A DNA stretch of 64,000 nt from Uloborus plumipes (GCA_038373865.1 JAXGGA010001022.1:1-64000); one strand, 5' to 3'. Positions 8,907-22,989 are shown, numbered from the stretch's first letter. Translations and numbers: made by a program. Notes: a model not told the origin generated them from the letters alone.

Positions 8907-11900
8907 TTGCGAATCAAACTTTTTTCAATTGCCATTTATCTGAGAAAAGCTATGATTTTGTTAATGATGGAAGCGTTCATCGGTTCTTAGAAATCAGGTT
9001 TTTGTTTATGAATGAAATTTCTACCAATAATCTATAAATCATCTGTTATGAAGACCAGATTTAGCAGATTCGACATCCGTCAGTGTGATAAGATTACTAC
9101 GAAAGCCAGATTAGAAAGAGGTCGACTTCTTCAGTACGGCTACTTTAATAATTACAATTTAATTACTTGTACCGAAATTCAGGTTTAATACTTCTGCAAG
9201 TGTTTAGAAGTAAGGAAAAAAATAATGTCTTGTTTTATGCAGTGGAACCTTGATTATTTATCGCTTGGGTTCTTTCTGAAAAAAAAAACGGATTGTTTTG
9301 AAGGCTGCCAAATAGCATTGCTGATACGAAATTTAAATTATTTCGGAACTAAAATATGTATTTACCTTTAAATTGTACAGTACCACCAAAAACACATTTT
9401 TTTGATATTTTGTCGCTTAGGTGGTTTCTGAAATAAACGATTCAATTTTTGTCGTTGATGAAAATATTGTCTCGCAGCAATAAGTACTTTGAAATTAGGA
9501 AGGAAACGGCGCGCATTCTCCCATAGGCACGAAAACTGCGATTTTTCACATTTCTATGGATGTTTTTTAACGTCAAACTGGAATTCGAAGATTCTATCTT
9601 ATATCTTAACTTAAAACTGTATTTGTAGTTCCGTAGTATCGACGAGTATATCTACTAAATGTGGTTCAAATACCAGTTTCATAGCAAGAATCTGATTATA
9701 AAAATCTAAAATCTTTCATTGTATTCTTGTATTAAGGAGTCCAAGTTATCCATATGCATCAAAAATCACTTATTTACTTATTCAAAATTTTTGTTGGATC
9801 CGGGACTTGTTTTGAAGATATATCCGAGTGAGACAGCAATGTATTGAAATTTATTTTCCTTCGAAACGCCTGGTTCTTTTGCCACATTTTATGTATTATA
9901 AATGCTATGTTTTACCTTGCAGGCAAATATTTAATCACTTTGCTTTGTCACGATTTCAGAAAAGAATGCAACGGTTCAGCACAAAACTTCCTCTGACAGA
10001 TCACATAATTTTCTTTTTCTTGAGAAAAGTTGAGAACTTATCGTCGTGAAGTTTAAATTTTCATCCAAACCTGCCTCGTTGATAACCATCATCTCAAATA
10101 GTGTTAATCTCTTTTTAATAAATAGAAAAGCATTAGCTGCCATAAGAATGAAGCCGAATCCATTTCCTTAAAATCATAAATGCTACACTTCAGCAATTTC
10201 AATTAGCGTTTAAAATAGAAAATATTTTAAAGACATATTTCCGATGTATGCATATAAAAGGAAGGTATGAAAAAAATCTGTATTAGAAATGTTTTATACA
10301 AAATGAAGTACGAAGACTATAACTTTTAAGAAGATGATATTGAAGTAGAAAATCGTTTATTTCGTGTGAGATAAAATGTTTTACTTTTTGTTAGCTGAAA
10401 AAATGTGTTATGGTGAAAATTACGACTTATATGAAAGATGAAAGGTTGAAAAGTAACTTCCGCGAAATTTCAACTTTCTCTCTCTTTTTAGCTTTATTTA
10501 TCATCTGAATATCTTTACATTTATTCATAGTAACTCTTAGGAAAAAATTAAATTGATTGCAAAATAAATACATAAATAAATAAAATACATGAAGAAGTAA
10601 AGTAAAATAAACTAAAATAAAATAAAACAAAACAAAAAATGTAAATAAAGAAAATAAGATAGTGTAAAAAATATGAATAAATAAATAAAATAAGATAAAT
10701 TAGATCAAAAAATAAATATAAAAATCTTTGTTCATTTACGATAAACGACCTAAGAGATGATCTAAATAATGTAAAGCTTTTTTTGGGGGGGAGGCTAGCA
10801 GAGAATAAGAAGTTTTCTCTTAATTTAGCCACTTAAAAATCATTCTAAAAGTTAAAGTTAAAAAATAAAATTGAAATACACAAACATAAGCAGGAGGGCT
10901 ATCTGAAAAGTAAATAGATTAGGATGGAGTAAAATGGGTCAATTTTGACCTATATTCACATTTAAAATAGCGTACCAACGATATCATGACTTTTTCTATG
11001 TTTAATTTTAGTCACATTGAGAAAAATGCCATTTCAGGATCATTTTAAAATAACAGAAATTAGCCACAACAGTTTTGTCACATTTTACCTCGTGATGGGG
11101 TAGAATGAGTACGTTGATTTTATATAATAAACTATTAAATCGCGGCGCATGGTCTTCCTAAACGCCCGATTTGAATTTTAACCCCACTCCAACCCTGGAT
11201 CAAACTTAACCCATCGCAAGAAAGATATACCGACCTTGATTAAAATTACTCACTTAGAAAGTTTGAATAATCTCTTGCATAAACATTTTAAGCATATTCC
11301 CCAACTTTCTTCCTTCTTTCGGATTACGTAAATGCATAAAACAAGTAACGTCTTAGAAAATTTCTATTCAAGGCTAAATTCTTTCTGAGCAGAACTTGAC
11401 AAGTTCATCATTTATGTTGCTAGGATCTTTATTCCTTTCGTAACTCAACATAATTTACGTGCTCCTGTTATTTAGGATTGCACACCATATCGTCTAAAAT
11501 TAGAGGACCGTATTTACAATGCAATATCTCTTCTACAGATAAGTCAACTGTTAATAGAAGGGCTTGAGCATTTCGATAACATCCTCATCATTGATAATAT
11601 ACGCTTTTGTTTTCTTGTTTTCACGCACAAAATCTTAATACTGGTGAAATAAAAAAAGAAAGCACTTAAACTTGTAAATTTTATGTACCATGTTTTTTGG
11701 AAACGAAAGATGTTGTGAAGATGCTTGACAGAGTGTTCTAGTGCCTTTGAAAACATACGTGGTTGACATTATTGCTTGTTCACGTTTCTTCAAAAATTTA
11801 ATGAGAAAAACGGCACTCATTTTTGTTGCTGACCAGGGAATCATATGTTAACGTAAAATGGAAAAATAAAAAGTAATAAATAAATAATAAATAAAAAATA

Positions 11901-14900
11901 AACAAGTAGCAATTGAAAGAATACAGAGAAACATTTTTTTGCCACAAAAATCATTACCCCCCCCCCCACCACGCTATAAAAAAATCGGACAATTTTGATA
12001 CGTGGAATTGTAAATAGAGGCAAACATGTGGTGATTTTTATTTAAAACAGAGTCACACCTTCATAAAATTGATGCACATGATGCAAAACACGTTTTGAAC
12101 AAAATGTACACTTAATCTTCCTTAAGAAACATTTTTCTGAGTTTCAAGGGAGGGGTGTGGACACGGGGACCGCCCCCTTTCCTATGGCACTGTTAAAAGA
12201 GGGATATACGCAGTAAGAGAGCATAACAGTTTGACCTGGAAGTATGGTAAGGGTACTGAACTATTGAAATTTTTAGGGGGCGGGGGTATTGGCATTTTTT
12301 GGGGGGGGGGGGGAGCTCTCACTCTTGGGTGTCTTTGCTGTACTTGAGAAGGAGTCGCACCATTGCTCTTCGATAGTGGGGGAGGGGGGGTCTACCTAAA
12401 GTTATTTTTTTTTCTTCTGATTATATGATTTAGCAATCTGCAAACAAATCACAAACTGCCAAAGGAACTGACAGATCTTTCGCTTATAAGCTGGGAGGAA
12501 ATATTGTTACGAAGCTGCAAAAAGAAAAATGGATGCAAATTTTTTAGTTAATCTAGCACAAAGGTTAGATCATACAAAAGCTCTTTCATTAAATAGTTTA
12601 TTTTTTAAATCGCGCTGGTTGCAGCACGTATCAGAACGACCACTTATTACATCTTACTTCCACAAAATAAATTGGTGTTCCTTCAATAATTTGAAATGGG
12701 TGTCTTCAAATTCTCATTTTCCCACACCTGTTTGCCCTTTTCCTCTTTGGTGGCAAAAGCAGTACCTCGTATGACGATGTATTGCTTCTAAAATTTGCTT
12801 ATTTAAAAATTAAGACCGTATGCATTTCTTGCAAGTAAGTCAATAAAACATTAAAAATAGATGTTTTAATCAACCAAGGGTGCCACCGGGGGTGGATGTG
12901 GGGGTAGGGATTCCATCCGCCAGAACCCTTAACGTGCATAGACTGGTATGATGCCCTGCTCTCTCCGAGGTAAATTTTAGCAGCGCTAGTGGAGCTAAAA
13001 AAATAGACTGCTTACAGCGGCTACGTTTTTCAACCATGTGGAGCAAAAATAAAAAAGTATGTTTTTGAAGAAGAAAAACCCGTACACAAAACAAAATTAT
13101 TGTTATTTAACTTGACAAATCAGAAGAATTTTTATAAGTACGACGATTCATATGAAGAAGGATTTAACCATTTACGAACATGAACTTAACGATTACTAAA
13201 ATCCTAAGATAAAAGAAAACAATCTTTTTTTTCCCAAAAGCCTCTAAAATCAGAAGAGTAGAAAAAAGGTTCTAAAATGGAAAGAGCAGCTGTTATGTAG
13301 AATCGACAAACAAGTATAAATCTGGAACAAAATAAAACATTATCTTTTCATGAGTGTGTTATTTAATCAGGCGCTGTTATATTTTTTCACCAGCCCACAT
13401 GAGTAACTGCTATTCAAATGAACCTAACAGATGTCAAAGTGCCGCTAAAATGCTTTTATACGTTATGAACTCATTGCTTGCTGAAATTTGATTTATTTCT
13501 AGACATTGTTTAATGGGCTGTTTTTTCTCTTTTATCTGTTTACAGTCTTATCAGTAAAGAGATTAGATCAGCAACAGTAAAAGAGGAAAGTGAAAATAAA
13601 AGTTACAACTCAAGCGAACCAAAATATGGGAAAAGGAAGACTATTTTGCATAGTTTCAGATTTTTTAAGTTTTTATAAAATATAACATATTAAAATATAA
13701 CAACGGAAACAAACGAAGTTTCTATTTATATGTTCATTGAAAATTGCTTTTTATTCATGAATACATTTGTGAGAAAAATTAAAGTTAAAGTCAAGGTTGT
13801 AAAAATTCGACTTTTAGCCCCCCCCCCCCCCAAGCCAGTCCGTATTTATAGTTCTTAAATCTGCCAACCCTGATCGTAACTCAAAGGGAAATGAACCTTT
13901 CTTCAAAGCAAACTTTTTTAATCATTTTTGAATAGAGTTATTTTAATTATTTTTCTGTGATAGCAAGTTGTCCGTTCTTTTGCCTTACTCTTTGAGTGAA
14001 TTTTCTTCAAACCCAACCCATGAATGTTATTAAAATGCCGTTTCAGCAGTTCTTGACCCGAAAGCAGAAGTTCGAAGTTTTTTTTTTTTTTTTCAAAATC
14101 CAGTTTTTTACATTTAAACAAAAATTCTTGAAAGTTCATTACCACTTAGGGAGGGATATGCACTGTTCGATTTCAGAAAAAAAGAATTCGATAGACCAAG
14201 GGGAAAGACCGGTTCCAAAGGAAGGCTAAGAAAGCGAAGGTGATAGAGCAACACGAAAAGTGATGCACTAGTATGAAAAGGAAATTTTAAATTTGGGATT
14301 ATTCCGTATCAAATCAACCAATAATTAAAAGAAAAACTCTTTCTCAACATGACCATCTCACATTTTTTATGAAACTTTCAGATGTTATATCGCTTTGTAA
14401 TCTTAAGTTTAGATATAATTTTTGAAATTGTCTAGTATTCATAAGTAACGAGCAATGAATTTTTAAATCCGACAACAAGCCTATTCTTTACTCACAAGCA
14501 GTGCTTTAAAATGTTATAACTTAAGCTGTATTGGAAATACCGAGTTGTATAATAGCTCATTAAAAGGATAATTGCATGCACTTTAATTTGATATGTAACT
14601 TAAATGTTTTTTTCGGAGGGAAAAAAAGTTTTATCGCAACAATTTAAAATTTACAAATTCAAAAATGTTTGAAATAGAAAACTTTTTCATTCTCAGTGTG
14701 TATCTCTAAATTTCTAAAACCGATGCTTTAACTCATTATTAGGTCTTAATGTTTAATTTAAAATTCGTAAAAATACTTTCGCAACTTTTGACTAATGTTA
14801 AAAATTCTATTATCTTTGATTGAGGTGCCTTAGGACACCAGAAGAAATTGAGAACGAAATACTTTGTCATGTGTGAAAATACAAAGGCTGTTCGCGTGTT

Positions 14901-15000
14901 TGACAGACGATTTTGATTAGCGGTAATAAAAAATCGTTTGCAGCAAAATAAATAATTGCAATCGTATTTTATTTTTAAAAGTCAAAATTATCGTCTGCGG
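8907..15000. other. Long AT-rich stretch with little to annotate
   Basis: I found no supported gene here. Visible items are a Tigger-like single end at 9241 (CAGTGGAACCTTGATTATTT) and a direct repeat of GTCGCTTRGGT wording near 9405. There are AAATA/AATAAA simple repeats at 10555-10710 and 11870-11905, and an ATGGRGTARAATGRGT-type pair at 10923 and 11095. G or C homopolymers occur at about 11957, 12300, 12384 and 13819, and a hAT-like single end, CCAAGGGTGCCACC, near 12875. It would be part of the proposed 37.5-kb intron. Confidence 0.4.
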
Positions 15001-15025
15001 CTTGAGAGGTTTGTTTTTATTCAAA

Positions 15026-15424
15026 ATGGCGTTTTTAACGAAGCAGTGGTTCGAAGGCTATATTTTTGCTCCTTCTGAAGAGAAATATTCGTATTCCAGT
15101 GTCAAAAAACTAGGTGAAAGTCATGGTTTTGTGATATCTAAAGCGTCGATAAGTAATATCGTCAAACAGAAAGGAAGAAAAAGTCAAATTGGAGCCAAAA
15201 GCGGGACAAAATCTCCAAACAAGTACCTTGAGAAAAAAACGGACATCTTAAACTATTGCAAAGGTATGTTTTTTAATGTTAAAAGAAAATTCCCCCTGGT
15301 CAAAAAACAGTTGCAAAAATTATTAAAATGCTCGGTGAACACTGCCAACAAATTGACAATCGTTGATTTAAATCTTAAGAAAGTGAAAAAATCGCAGTGT
15401 GCTTTGGGAACGTTAATTAAGTGA
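15026..15424 (+). pseudogene. Tc1/mariner transposase N-terminal remnant
   Basis: A 132-codon frame starts at ATG 15026. Two DNA-binding-like segments can be seen. A first helix-turn-helix-like part is in residues of about 25-55 (SVKKLGESHGFVISKASIS). A second is near residues 90-128, ending DLNLKKVKKSQC, which resembles the second HTH and following basic stretch of Tc1/mariner transposases. The catalytic DDE/DDD domain, which should follow, is absent: the frame stops at 15424 and nothing usable lies downstream. A GGTATGT donor-like string lies inside at about 15264. The family assignment comes from pattern memory only. Confidence 0.45.
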
Positions 15425-15689
15425 GCCCCGATCCCCACCCCCTGTGTGGACACTCTTGAAATAAAATAAGTAATAATGCATTTGAGCATTTTGACGCTAA
15501 AGCTGCATTCCTAAATGGTTACATTTATCTTATATGCACTGAAACCATGGAAACTTTGTACTTTGAACAAAATAATGAATTTTGAAATTTAACTAAATAT
15601 TGTAATATTTTAGTTGAATATGAATTCGAGTTCACTAATTCTCGCGCCCCCTTAAAGAGTTATCGCGACCCCGTAAGAGGACGCACACT

Positions 15690-15955
15690 ACAGGCGTGGG
15701 CGCTGATAAGGGAAGCAAGGGGGTGCATTTGCACCTCCCTGGTTTTTTTGTTAAGAAAAAAATAATGATTTTTTTAAAATTGAAAAAAAAGAAGTGTTTT
15801 TTTAGTAAAAACATTTCTTTTGCTAATTTTTTTAAAAAAGAAAATTTTTTGCTATTTTTTTTTTTACTTTTTTTTGGCAACTTTGTTTAGTAAAAATTGT
15901 TTTTTAGTTTGGGTGCATCCCCCTACACATGATTCTAATGGTCGCCTATGCCTAC
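15690..15955. mobile_element. T-rich MITE-like repeat, GGGGGTGCAYTWG family, copy 1
   Basis: The layout matches 23883-24182: GGGGGTGCAYT then ACCTCCC near the left end, a long T-rich interior with repeated TTTGCTAATTTTT, and a right end near CATGATTCTAATGG. Imperfect TIR-like ends, AGGCGTGGGCGC and (reverse complement) AGGCATAGGCGA, bound it. No clear duplication was found. Frames through it code only for low-complexity Phe/Lys runs. Confidence 0.55.
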
Positions 15956-16742
15956 AGGTTGAGCATCGCTGTTATAAAGAGTTAAAAAGGTATGTGAATA
16001 TTTGTTCTTTAATCGAAAAGCAAACCGAGAAAACATTTCTATCACTGTCATCTAGAAAACAATGTTAAAAAAAGAACGGTGAATAATTACCTGTTCATTA
16101 GACCGGTTCAAGGTGATTTTTTCTTTTTTTTTTCTCTGAAGAAGGGTAGTGAAAATCGGATTATAGATTCCTTAAAGCAATTTTCCAAACGATCGGGAAT
16201 TAAAAAGGTTGTGAAGGTCAAAACAATTAAGCGTGATTAATTCCACATATTGTTAGAAGCAGCGCATAATTTCTAACAATTTCTAACAAATAATGTGCTG
16301 GAGTCCTAATGTTTTAGAACTTATACTCAGGTGTAAACGGTCCCAATTCTAAAGAAAAGAAATAAATTAATAGAAATAAACATAGGACATTACATAGAGA
16401 TTAAACTATGCCCCCCCCCCCTCTTTACTCCGGGGCGAGTTCATAAATTTTTCATTCGCGCAGACTCGAGTTGCGCTTTTCATTTTGGGAACGTTTGATT
16501 TTCTCCTATACTAGAATGCTATGTAGAAAGAGTGCGGCTATATCATGGAAAAAATGCTTTAATGGTATTAGTTGGACAAGTAATTCATAAAAGAATTAAA
16601 AGCAATGAATGTTTCATGAAAAAGTAAAACTTATGCTAAAAATTAATGTAAAACATACTGTGCAAAAGAACTTTACGAAAAAAAAGAAGAATTCTGTTCC
16701 GACACAGCTTTTCTGTTCCGGAACTGCATGAGAAAAAAATTC

Positions 16743-16921
16743 TGTTATAGTTATAAAGTGGCCGCCGCTTATATGAATCACGTTTGTTCTAAACAGTTTT
16801 GATTCAATAAAGCAGCTAATTCAATAAAACTTTTGTTTGTATAGTTTTTGGCGATTTGATTCATTAAAGCGGCTGATTCAGTTAACCACTGATTCAATTA
16901 GCCGGCGCCGGCGTCCACTGT
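16743..16921. mobile_element. Tigger-like MITE
   Basis: The right end, GCCGGCGTCCACTG, is followed by TA; the left end reads AGTGGCCGCCGCTTAT after TA. The reverse complement of the right end, CAGTGGACGCCGGC, is the usual style for Tigger/pogo-type TIRs. The interior repeats a TGATTCAWTAAAGC word three times. Confidence 0.6.
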
Positions 16922-16980
16922 AGTGATATTCCTTTTTGCTGTGTTTTAATTCAGAGCAAGCCAGCAAAGAAAACAGGGGT

Positions 16981-17025
16981 CAGGTGGTAACCAAGCTCTG
17001 CTGGTTACGGGTCTTTACCACCTGA
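16981..17025. repeat. Short perfect hairpin
   Basis: TCAGGTGGTAA and TTACCACCTGA form an 11-bp stem with an inner AACCA/TGGTT stem. This looks structured rather than accidental, but no function or element border is evident. Confidence 0.5.
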
Positions 17026-17732
17026 TTGCAATTAAGCCCCTTAAAGAAGAGATGGTTTTAAGTTATCAGAGAAATTATATTCCCGAATTCAAAGTTGAAG
17101 TTACAGAAAAAAATGTAGAACAGAAATGCAATAAATTATCCTCATAATAAGATTAGTTCTTAGCTTTTATTTTTAGTTTCATTACATAACTACATATAAC
17201 ATCTAACAAGAAAACGTGTATGTTTACTGCTGTGTTAAAAGAGTTTTCGAGATTCGGAATGGGGGCTGTTATTAAAGTTTTGTAACAATTTTTACTTCAA
17301 TGCCATAATTTTATTACCGAAAATCCATATCTCTTTTTTTATCTTTGAATGTTGGCAACACTGGGGTGTGCTCACACATGTCTCTTGTAACGTCCTGCAT
17401 TTGTTTATTATTATTATAATTATTTTTAATAAACTACATTTAAAAAAATATTATTTAGCTTAATATTCTGATTTTCGAAGTTTTTTTTATTTATCGAAAA
17501 TAGCTGCAATATTTGTTTATGTTTCATGTAACATTTCTTGAAAACAAATAATAAAGATGTTACCATTAACTTATTAAGTAACTGTAATTAGTTAAAATTA
17601 TTTTTTTAAAAAAGCCACACAGACCAGCGCGAAATGTTCATCGGCAAAAACAATCGAGAAATGTTTGTCTACTCTTGGTTTCTTAAGATAAGGTGCACGT
17701 TTTTCTGACCAAAATTCTGTTAACAACTTAAA

Positions 17733-17990
17733 AGGCAAGTGGATAAAGGTGATATGTGACATTTGAATTTCGCAGATTTACGCAAATTCAAATTAGTGTG
17801 TGTTCAATTGGTTTAACTCGCAAACACAATTGGAGGGGCAAGTGAATAAAGGTGATACATGACAATTTTTTAAATTTTTAGAAAAAGCTTTCAAAAAAAA
17901 AAAGTATTACCTTATCACCTTCATTCATGGCAAAAAGTAAGTTTTTCCAAAATTGTCACATATCACCTTTATCCACTTACTCCTTCGATT
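17733..17990. mobile_element. MITE, GGCAAGTGAATAAAGG family, copy 2 plus an extra end
   Basis: A complete copy (about 17831-17990) has the same TIRs and loop block as 8755-8906 and is preceded by the same AACACAATTG wording. A further single TIR, GGCAAGTGGATAAAGGTG, stands alone at 17733-17766, so an older copy was probably broken by or next to this one. Confidence 0.75.
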
Positions 17991-18632
17991 ATAACAATCA
18001 CTCAGAAATTAATGCGGCTGATGTGGGTCCTTAAGACATCACTTCGTGTGCATATTACGTCACAATTCAGTTAAACATTCATATCTGAACATTGTCTCCA
18101 GTAAAGAAAAAAAATTGTTTGCGAAATAAACATGAAGAAATATCATATAACTAATCATGAATTGAATACCATTCAGCTCGCACAAAATATTTTATACTGA
18201 TATTTGCGTTTCGCGATGGTGAAATATTTAATTACTTTTAATCACGCACGACGTTTGTGCGATTTCCTGTAACTTCATCTCTTCAAGATCTTCAGCAACG
18301 CGTAAGAGATAACGGAATAAAGAAAATGAACACACATACAACAACCCTTCTCCGTTGAATGGATGTCTTTGAAATTATTCAGGGAACTGATTGGTCAAGA
18401 GGTCTGGAAATAGTCATCGTTGATGAAAAAATGAGGCATCTCGGATTTGGCATGTCATTCCGAATTCTTCCTTGAACATATTTTCTTTTCATCCAAAAAT
18501 GGATTGTAATAACATAGCTGTCAATGCTTTCGTTCAAAACTACCGACTAGCTGTATGCCTGCCGAATGAATCACAATTCTCCTTTTTATAAATCCTTCAA
18601 GCACTGATTCTCAACTATTTCTGCTCATTTAA

Positions 18633-18942
18633 CCCTTTATGTCCCAAATTAATTTAACGATGAATTTTAAAAAAAGTTTTTTTATTTTTTGAGTTGCAAA
18701 TACATCAAAAAACATTTTTACCGAGCAAAAAAAAAAAAAAAATTGATATTTTTGGGGTCTAAAGCGCTCTACGCCTTAAGGTCCCCAATAAAACTTTTTC
18801 GGATCGCAGGTACAATCTGTCAACCTCTCAGCGAAGTACAAGGAGTGGTGCTCAAAAGCTTCAGCAATATTACAGCCATTTAGGATTCATAATACTAATT
18901 TGATATAAGCGGGACTTCTAAGTCCCGTCCGGGCATAAAAGG
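18633..18942. mobile_element. TTAA-type MITE (piggyBac-like), copy A
   Basis: The element is flanked by TTAA on both sides (18629-18632 and 18943-18946). It begins CCCTTTATGTCCCAAATTAA and ends GGGCATAAAAGG, the CCCT...AGGG style of TTAA-specific elements. It shares with copies B (20419-20732) and C (59539-59840) an internal block containing CAGCGAAGTACAAGGAGT. It is non-coding. Confidence 0.85.
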
Positions 18943-18946
18943 TTAA

Positions 18947-20418
18947 ATTAAATTTTCAATTGTGTAGGTTGTCATCGTCTTTTTACAAGGAAACCATATG
19001 ACAGTGTAATAATTAACAAGTAGTAATCGAAAAAAGTGCACAGTAAAATACGTTCCTGGATGCATGAGTTATTGGCTCTCGTGTCTCCGTTATCGAAGTA
19101 TTTTTATGCAGTTCAGCCAAGATCTTTTAATGTCAATATGTAAATATCTGAAATTAGTTTCAAGACAAGATCTTGATTAAGTTACTGAAGGAAAATAATT
19201 CAAATTTATTATTATTATTACTTTTTAAAGCATTCACAAACATTTTCCCTTCTTGAGAAATTGGAATCCAGTTTGGTTTTCCTGGAAACGCATACAATAA
19301 AAACATAGTTTCAAGTTCTTTAAATAATAAATTGAAAATAAAAAATGTCAAATGTGAGTAAATGAGCTGAAAAACATTTAATGACTTTTTAGTCCTTCTC
19401 TAACTTTTATCGCAGCAACCACTCTTTAGGTATAGATTCACAAGGTTTTCCAACCACTTGTTAATTTTCCTATAATCGTTGTCTTATCTTGTCTATGCCA
19501 CATCTACACTAAAAATCAGTTTAATTACAAAAAAGGGGGAGGGGAGGGAGGAGGAGCTTATCCTTTAAAAAATGTTAAATTTCTCAACCTTGACCCGTTC
19601 TGTATCTCTCTGGCTTGAATAATTCCTGAATTGAAATTGATGTACTATATAGTAAGTCTTCCTCCTGCAGTTTAGAACAATATCAAATTTAATAAGAGCT
19701 GGTAAAATGACCTAACACAGACCCTTGAATTAGTTTGGTGGAAGATTATTGTCATTGCTTCATAAAGAGTTAATATACCTTAAAAAATCTAAAACTTTTA
19801 TTGAAATTTGGAAACCGACAATAATCACGCAGAAATCTGATTCCATTCGGGACACTTCAGTGTGTCAAAAAAGAGTGACAAAACTAAATACTTTTTCAAC
19901 ATACTGTTATATCGCCACATTCTCAAAATTGCCCAAACAAAAGATCTCTCCTCACAAGCAACTCCCAAGAGGATGAAACAATGAAATATTTTTAAACATA
20001 TCTTAACCACATGAATGGAAATCTTGTTTTATAAAAAAAGAACTCTTTCTAGTCTTTGTGCGGATTATAATAATCGTCTTGTTATTGCAATGAATAAAAG
20101 ACTCCGTTAACTGCACATGCTTTGTAGAAACAACATCAACAGCTGTTGGATGCTTAATTTTAGCCTCATCAAAAGAAAAAAAAAAAAAAAAACACCCATA
20201 GCTGAAGGATTGTTTTCACTTCAGAGAAGATTTCCTTTTCAATAGTAGCCGGTGCATGACTGGAAAGTCCTTTTATTTTGTTTTCTGCAGAACTTATTTT
20301 AAATGCGTAGTCTGGGCATAGAGCGGTAGCATAATTATAGGTGGACCGTTGATTAAATTTGTTATAGTTACTCCTTGTTTGAAGTTTTAAACAAAAGAAT
20401 CTAAAAATGTTTTCCTAA
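18947..20418. other. AT-rich intergenic or intronic DNA
   Basis: Nothing beyond a short ATT repeat (about 19207-19222) and an A-run at about 20175 could be supported. Open frames here are short and without context. Confidence 0.4.
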
Positions 20419-20732
20419 TCCTTTATGCCCCGACGGGACTCAAGTAGTAAAGTCCCGCTTATATTAATTTAGTATTATGAATCCTAAATGACTGGAATCA
20501 GGCTGAAGCTTTTGAGTACCACTCCTTGTACTTCGCTGAGAGGCCGACAGATGGTACCTGCGGTCGGAAAGAGTTTTCTTGGGGGTCTTAAGGCTAAGGC
20601 GTAGGGGGACTTAGGCCTCCAAAAATTTCAAAATTTTTATGCCCCGTAAAAGTGTTTTTAGAAATATTTGCAATTCAAAAAACGAAAAAAATATATAAAA
20701 ATTCATTGTTAAATTAATTTGGGACATAGGGG
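20419..20732. mobile_element. TTAA-type MITE (piggyBac-like), copy B, inverted
   Basis: This is a reverse-orientation relative of 18633-18942. The right flank is TTAA (20733-20736); the left flank is CTAA, a one-base decay of TTAA. It starts TCCTTTATGCCCCG and ends GGGACATAGGGG. Confidence 0.85.
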
Positions 20733-20736
20733 TTAA

Positions 20737-22985
20737 GCTCGGTCGAAACATATCCCCAAAAATAGTTACTACTGTTTTGTTATATTTGTAAAATATAATT
20801 GGCTTAAAAAGTCTGCATAATAATTTAGTCTGCAAAGCAAGGGCAAATAGCCTTGGTGTAAAATGTCTGCAACGAAAATGCATTTCGATAATTTTTCATT
20901 TAAATCAGACGCTCCGAACAGTTGATTCGTTGACCTCTTACGGGGTCTTTCGGGGTTAATAAGGACCCTCAAATTGTATTTTTAAAACGAAAAGATTCAG
21001 CTTAAAACTGAAAGTCATGATTTTATGGGAATTTGTTAAGCTAACGTCAATATTCCATTTTTGTTGCATTCATATCAATTGTGTCTGGACAATACATTCA
21101 ATACGGAACTAATGAAATAATTAAAACCACCAATCCATGTTTGTGTAAAAATATTGTAAAAAATTCAAGCCTTTTGCAGTTAGTAGAAAAATTTGGGCTA
21201 CTACTGAAGTTTTCCGAAAATTTGAGGTTCCCTTTGAAGTTTATTGAAAAAGTGATGCTATGAGGGATCTTGCACAAAACAGTTGACTCATACAGATGTT
21301 ATACTTTTGTAGAGTACAGTGCTTGCAATACATCAAGAAATTGAAACTACTTATTCAGAAATAACACATTCATCCGGATACCTAAAAAGTATATACATTA
21401 AATAGACTGAGCGCAGTTTATACAGAATACCGAAAAAATATACCATTTTTAACGGCATTGCTTTGCTTTTAGTCTTTCTTTGATAAAACATACATCAATG
21501 TGAAGTATAATGAAGAAATATATTTATAGCTCTTCACTTATTATTATTATTATTTATTTATTATTTTTTTGACCGTAAACAAGTAGTTTATGTACTTTAA
21601 TATCAAGTCAATTTACCGAGGGAACGCAATTTGCACACCTTCAACTCTAATTAAATCAGAGTTTAGTGAAAAATGTGTACCTAAATTATTTGAAAATAAT
21701 AGTTTATTATTCGACTGTAAATTCGATGTAACCACAGTAATGGAGTCGCAAATTTTAAAAGTAAAAGTTAAATTTCTGTGCTGGACGTTTTCTGCAACTG
21801 TTTTTGCAGTGTCAGCTACAATATTGTCAACGCTGTTGAATCTGTGAACACAATCAAATGAATTGTATTGCATAAACCAGTATCTGATACTATCGAATGT
21901 CTCTAGACGCATTTTGCAGGTATTTTATGTTTTTGTGTGGTATTTGTTCACCGCACAAAATTTGGCAGAATTCAAACATTGGTCCAGAACAAATAGTGTA
22001 TTTTATTAAAACATTTGTCTAGTTGCTTTTATTACTTATTTACCCTCGCAAGCAAATTTTATCATGAGAAAAAAAAGGGAATAGCTGCTTTGAATTTTTT
22101 AATCTTCGTTAAATTTATGTCTGCTTTACTCGAAAAATGTTCGATATAAATACATATATTACTGTAAGACATAATTCACAAATAAACGACAATGCTATTA
22201 AAGAAAACACTTGTTTTCAATCCAATGACAGGTCAAAAGTTTATACAATTTCCCTAAATAGAATGGCTGTAAGAAAGGTGTGCTATTTCATACAGCGCAC
22301 AATGTTGCTTGTTACTAGACAAAACTTTTACCCCAAGATAAACAAAAACGTTTAACACACAAATACTTTTACGCTATTCTTCACTTTTTTAATTCACGAA
22401 ATTTTTCACGGTGAGCTAAGATGCTGCTGATAATATATACAGGAACAAGTTAACATTAAAATATTATTACTTATTTAATAAACTATTAATAATAAAATAA
22501 AATAAATATCACTCGATTATTTTTAAGCATTTAAATTCTCTTACAGCCGAAGATTTAACAGCAAGGAAAAAATAATTACGAATTATTAGAATAATAATCA
22601 AATATGTTAAAAATGCCTTTCTAAAAATAAAAATAAATAAATAAATAAAATAACTGTATGAACTGTATTTTACGAAGTCTACTGCATACACTACTAACAT
22701 TTTTCAAAGACAAAAAAAAAAAAAAAGCCTTTCAATGCTCTGCGATTGCACCGTTACCTCTCGCATTTTCATGCAGAAAACCAACAGTTACAAACATTTC
22801 TGAAGTTCCCATATCTAAAATGTTATTGAAAATTCTATCAAATTTTAACCCGCCCTTTCGGTTAAGAAATGTATCGTTACATGCTCAGAAACACTGTAAG
22901 AAGAAGATTGGTCTATCAACGTTCAAAAAGTGCTCTCTTACTTTCTGAACGTTGAGGCTCTGATAAGTTGAGACATGATTTTCAT
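20737..22985. other. AT-rich DNA, no supported feature
   Basis: Short frames of 60-99 codons occur on both strands (for example overlapping frames at 21590-21912) but none shows a domain or splice context. Simple ATT and AAATA repeats lie at about 21540-21565 and 22620-22650. Confidence 0.4.
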
Positions 22986-22989
22986 AATT

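Noticed and set aside
9241..9450. A Tigger-like terminus CAGTGGAACCTTGATTATTT
   Set aside because: No opposite end or TA pair could be found, so no element was drawn.
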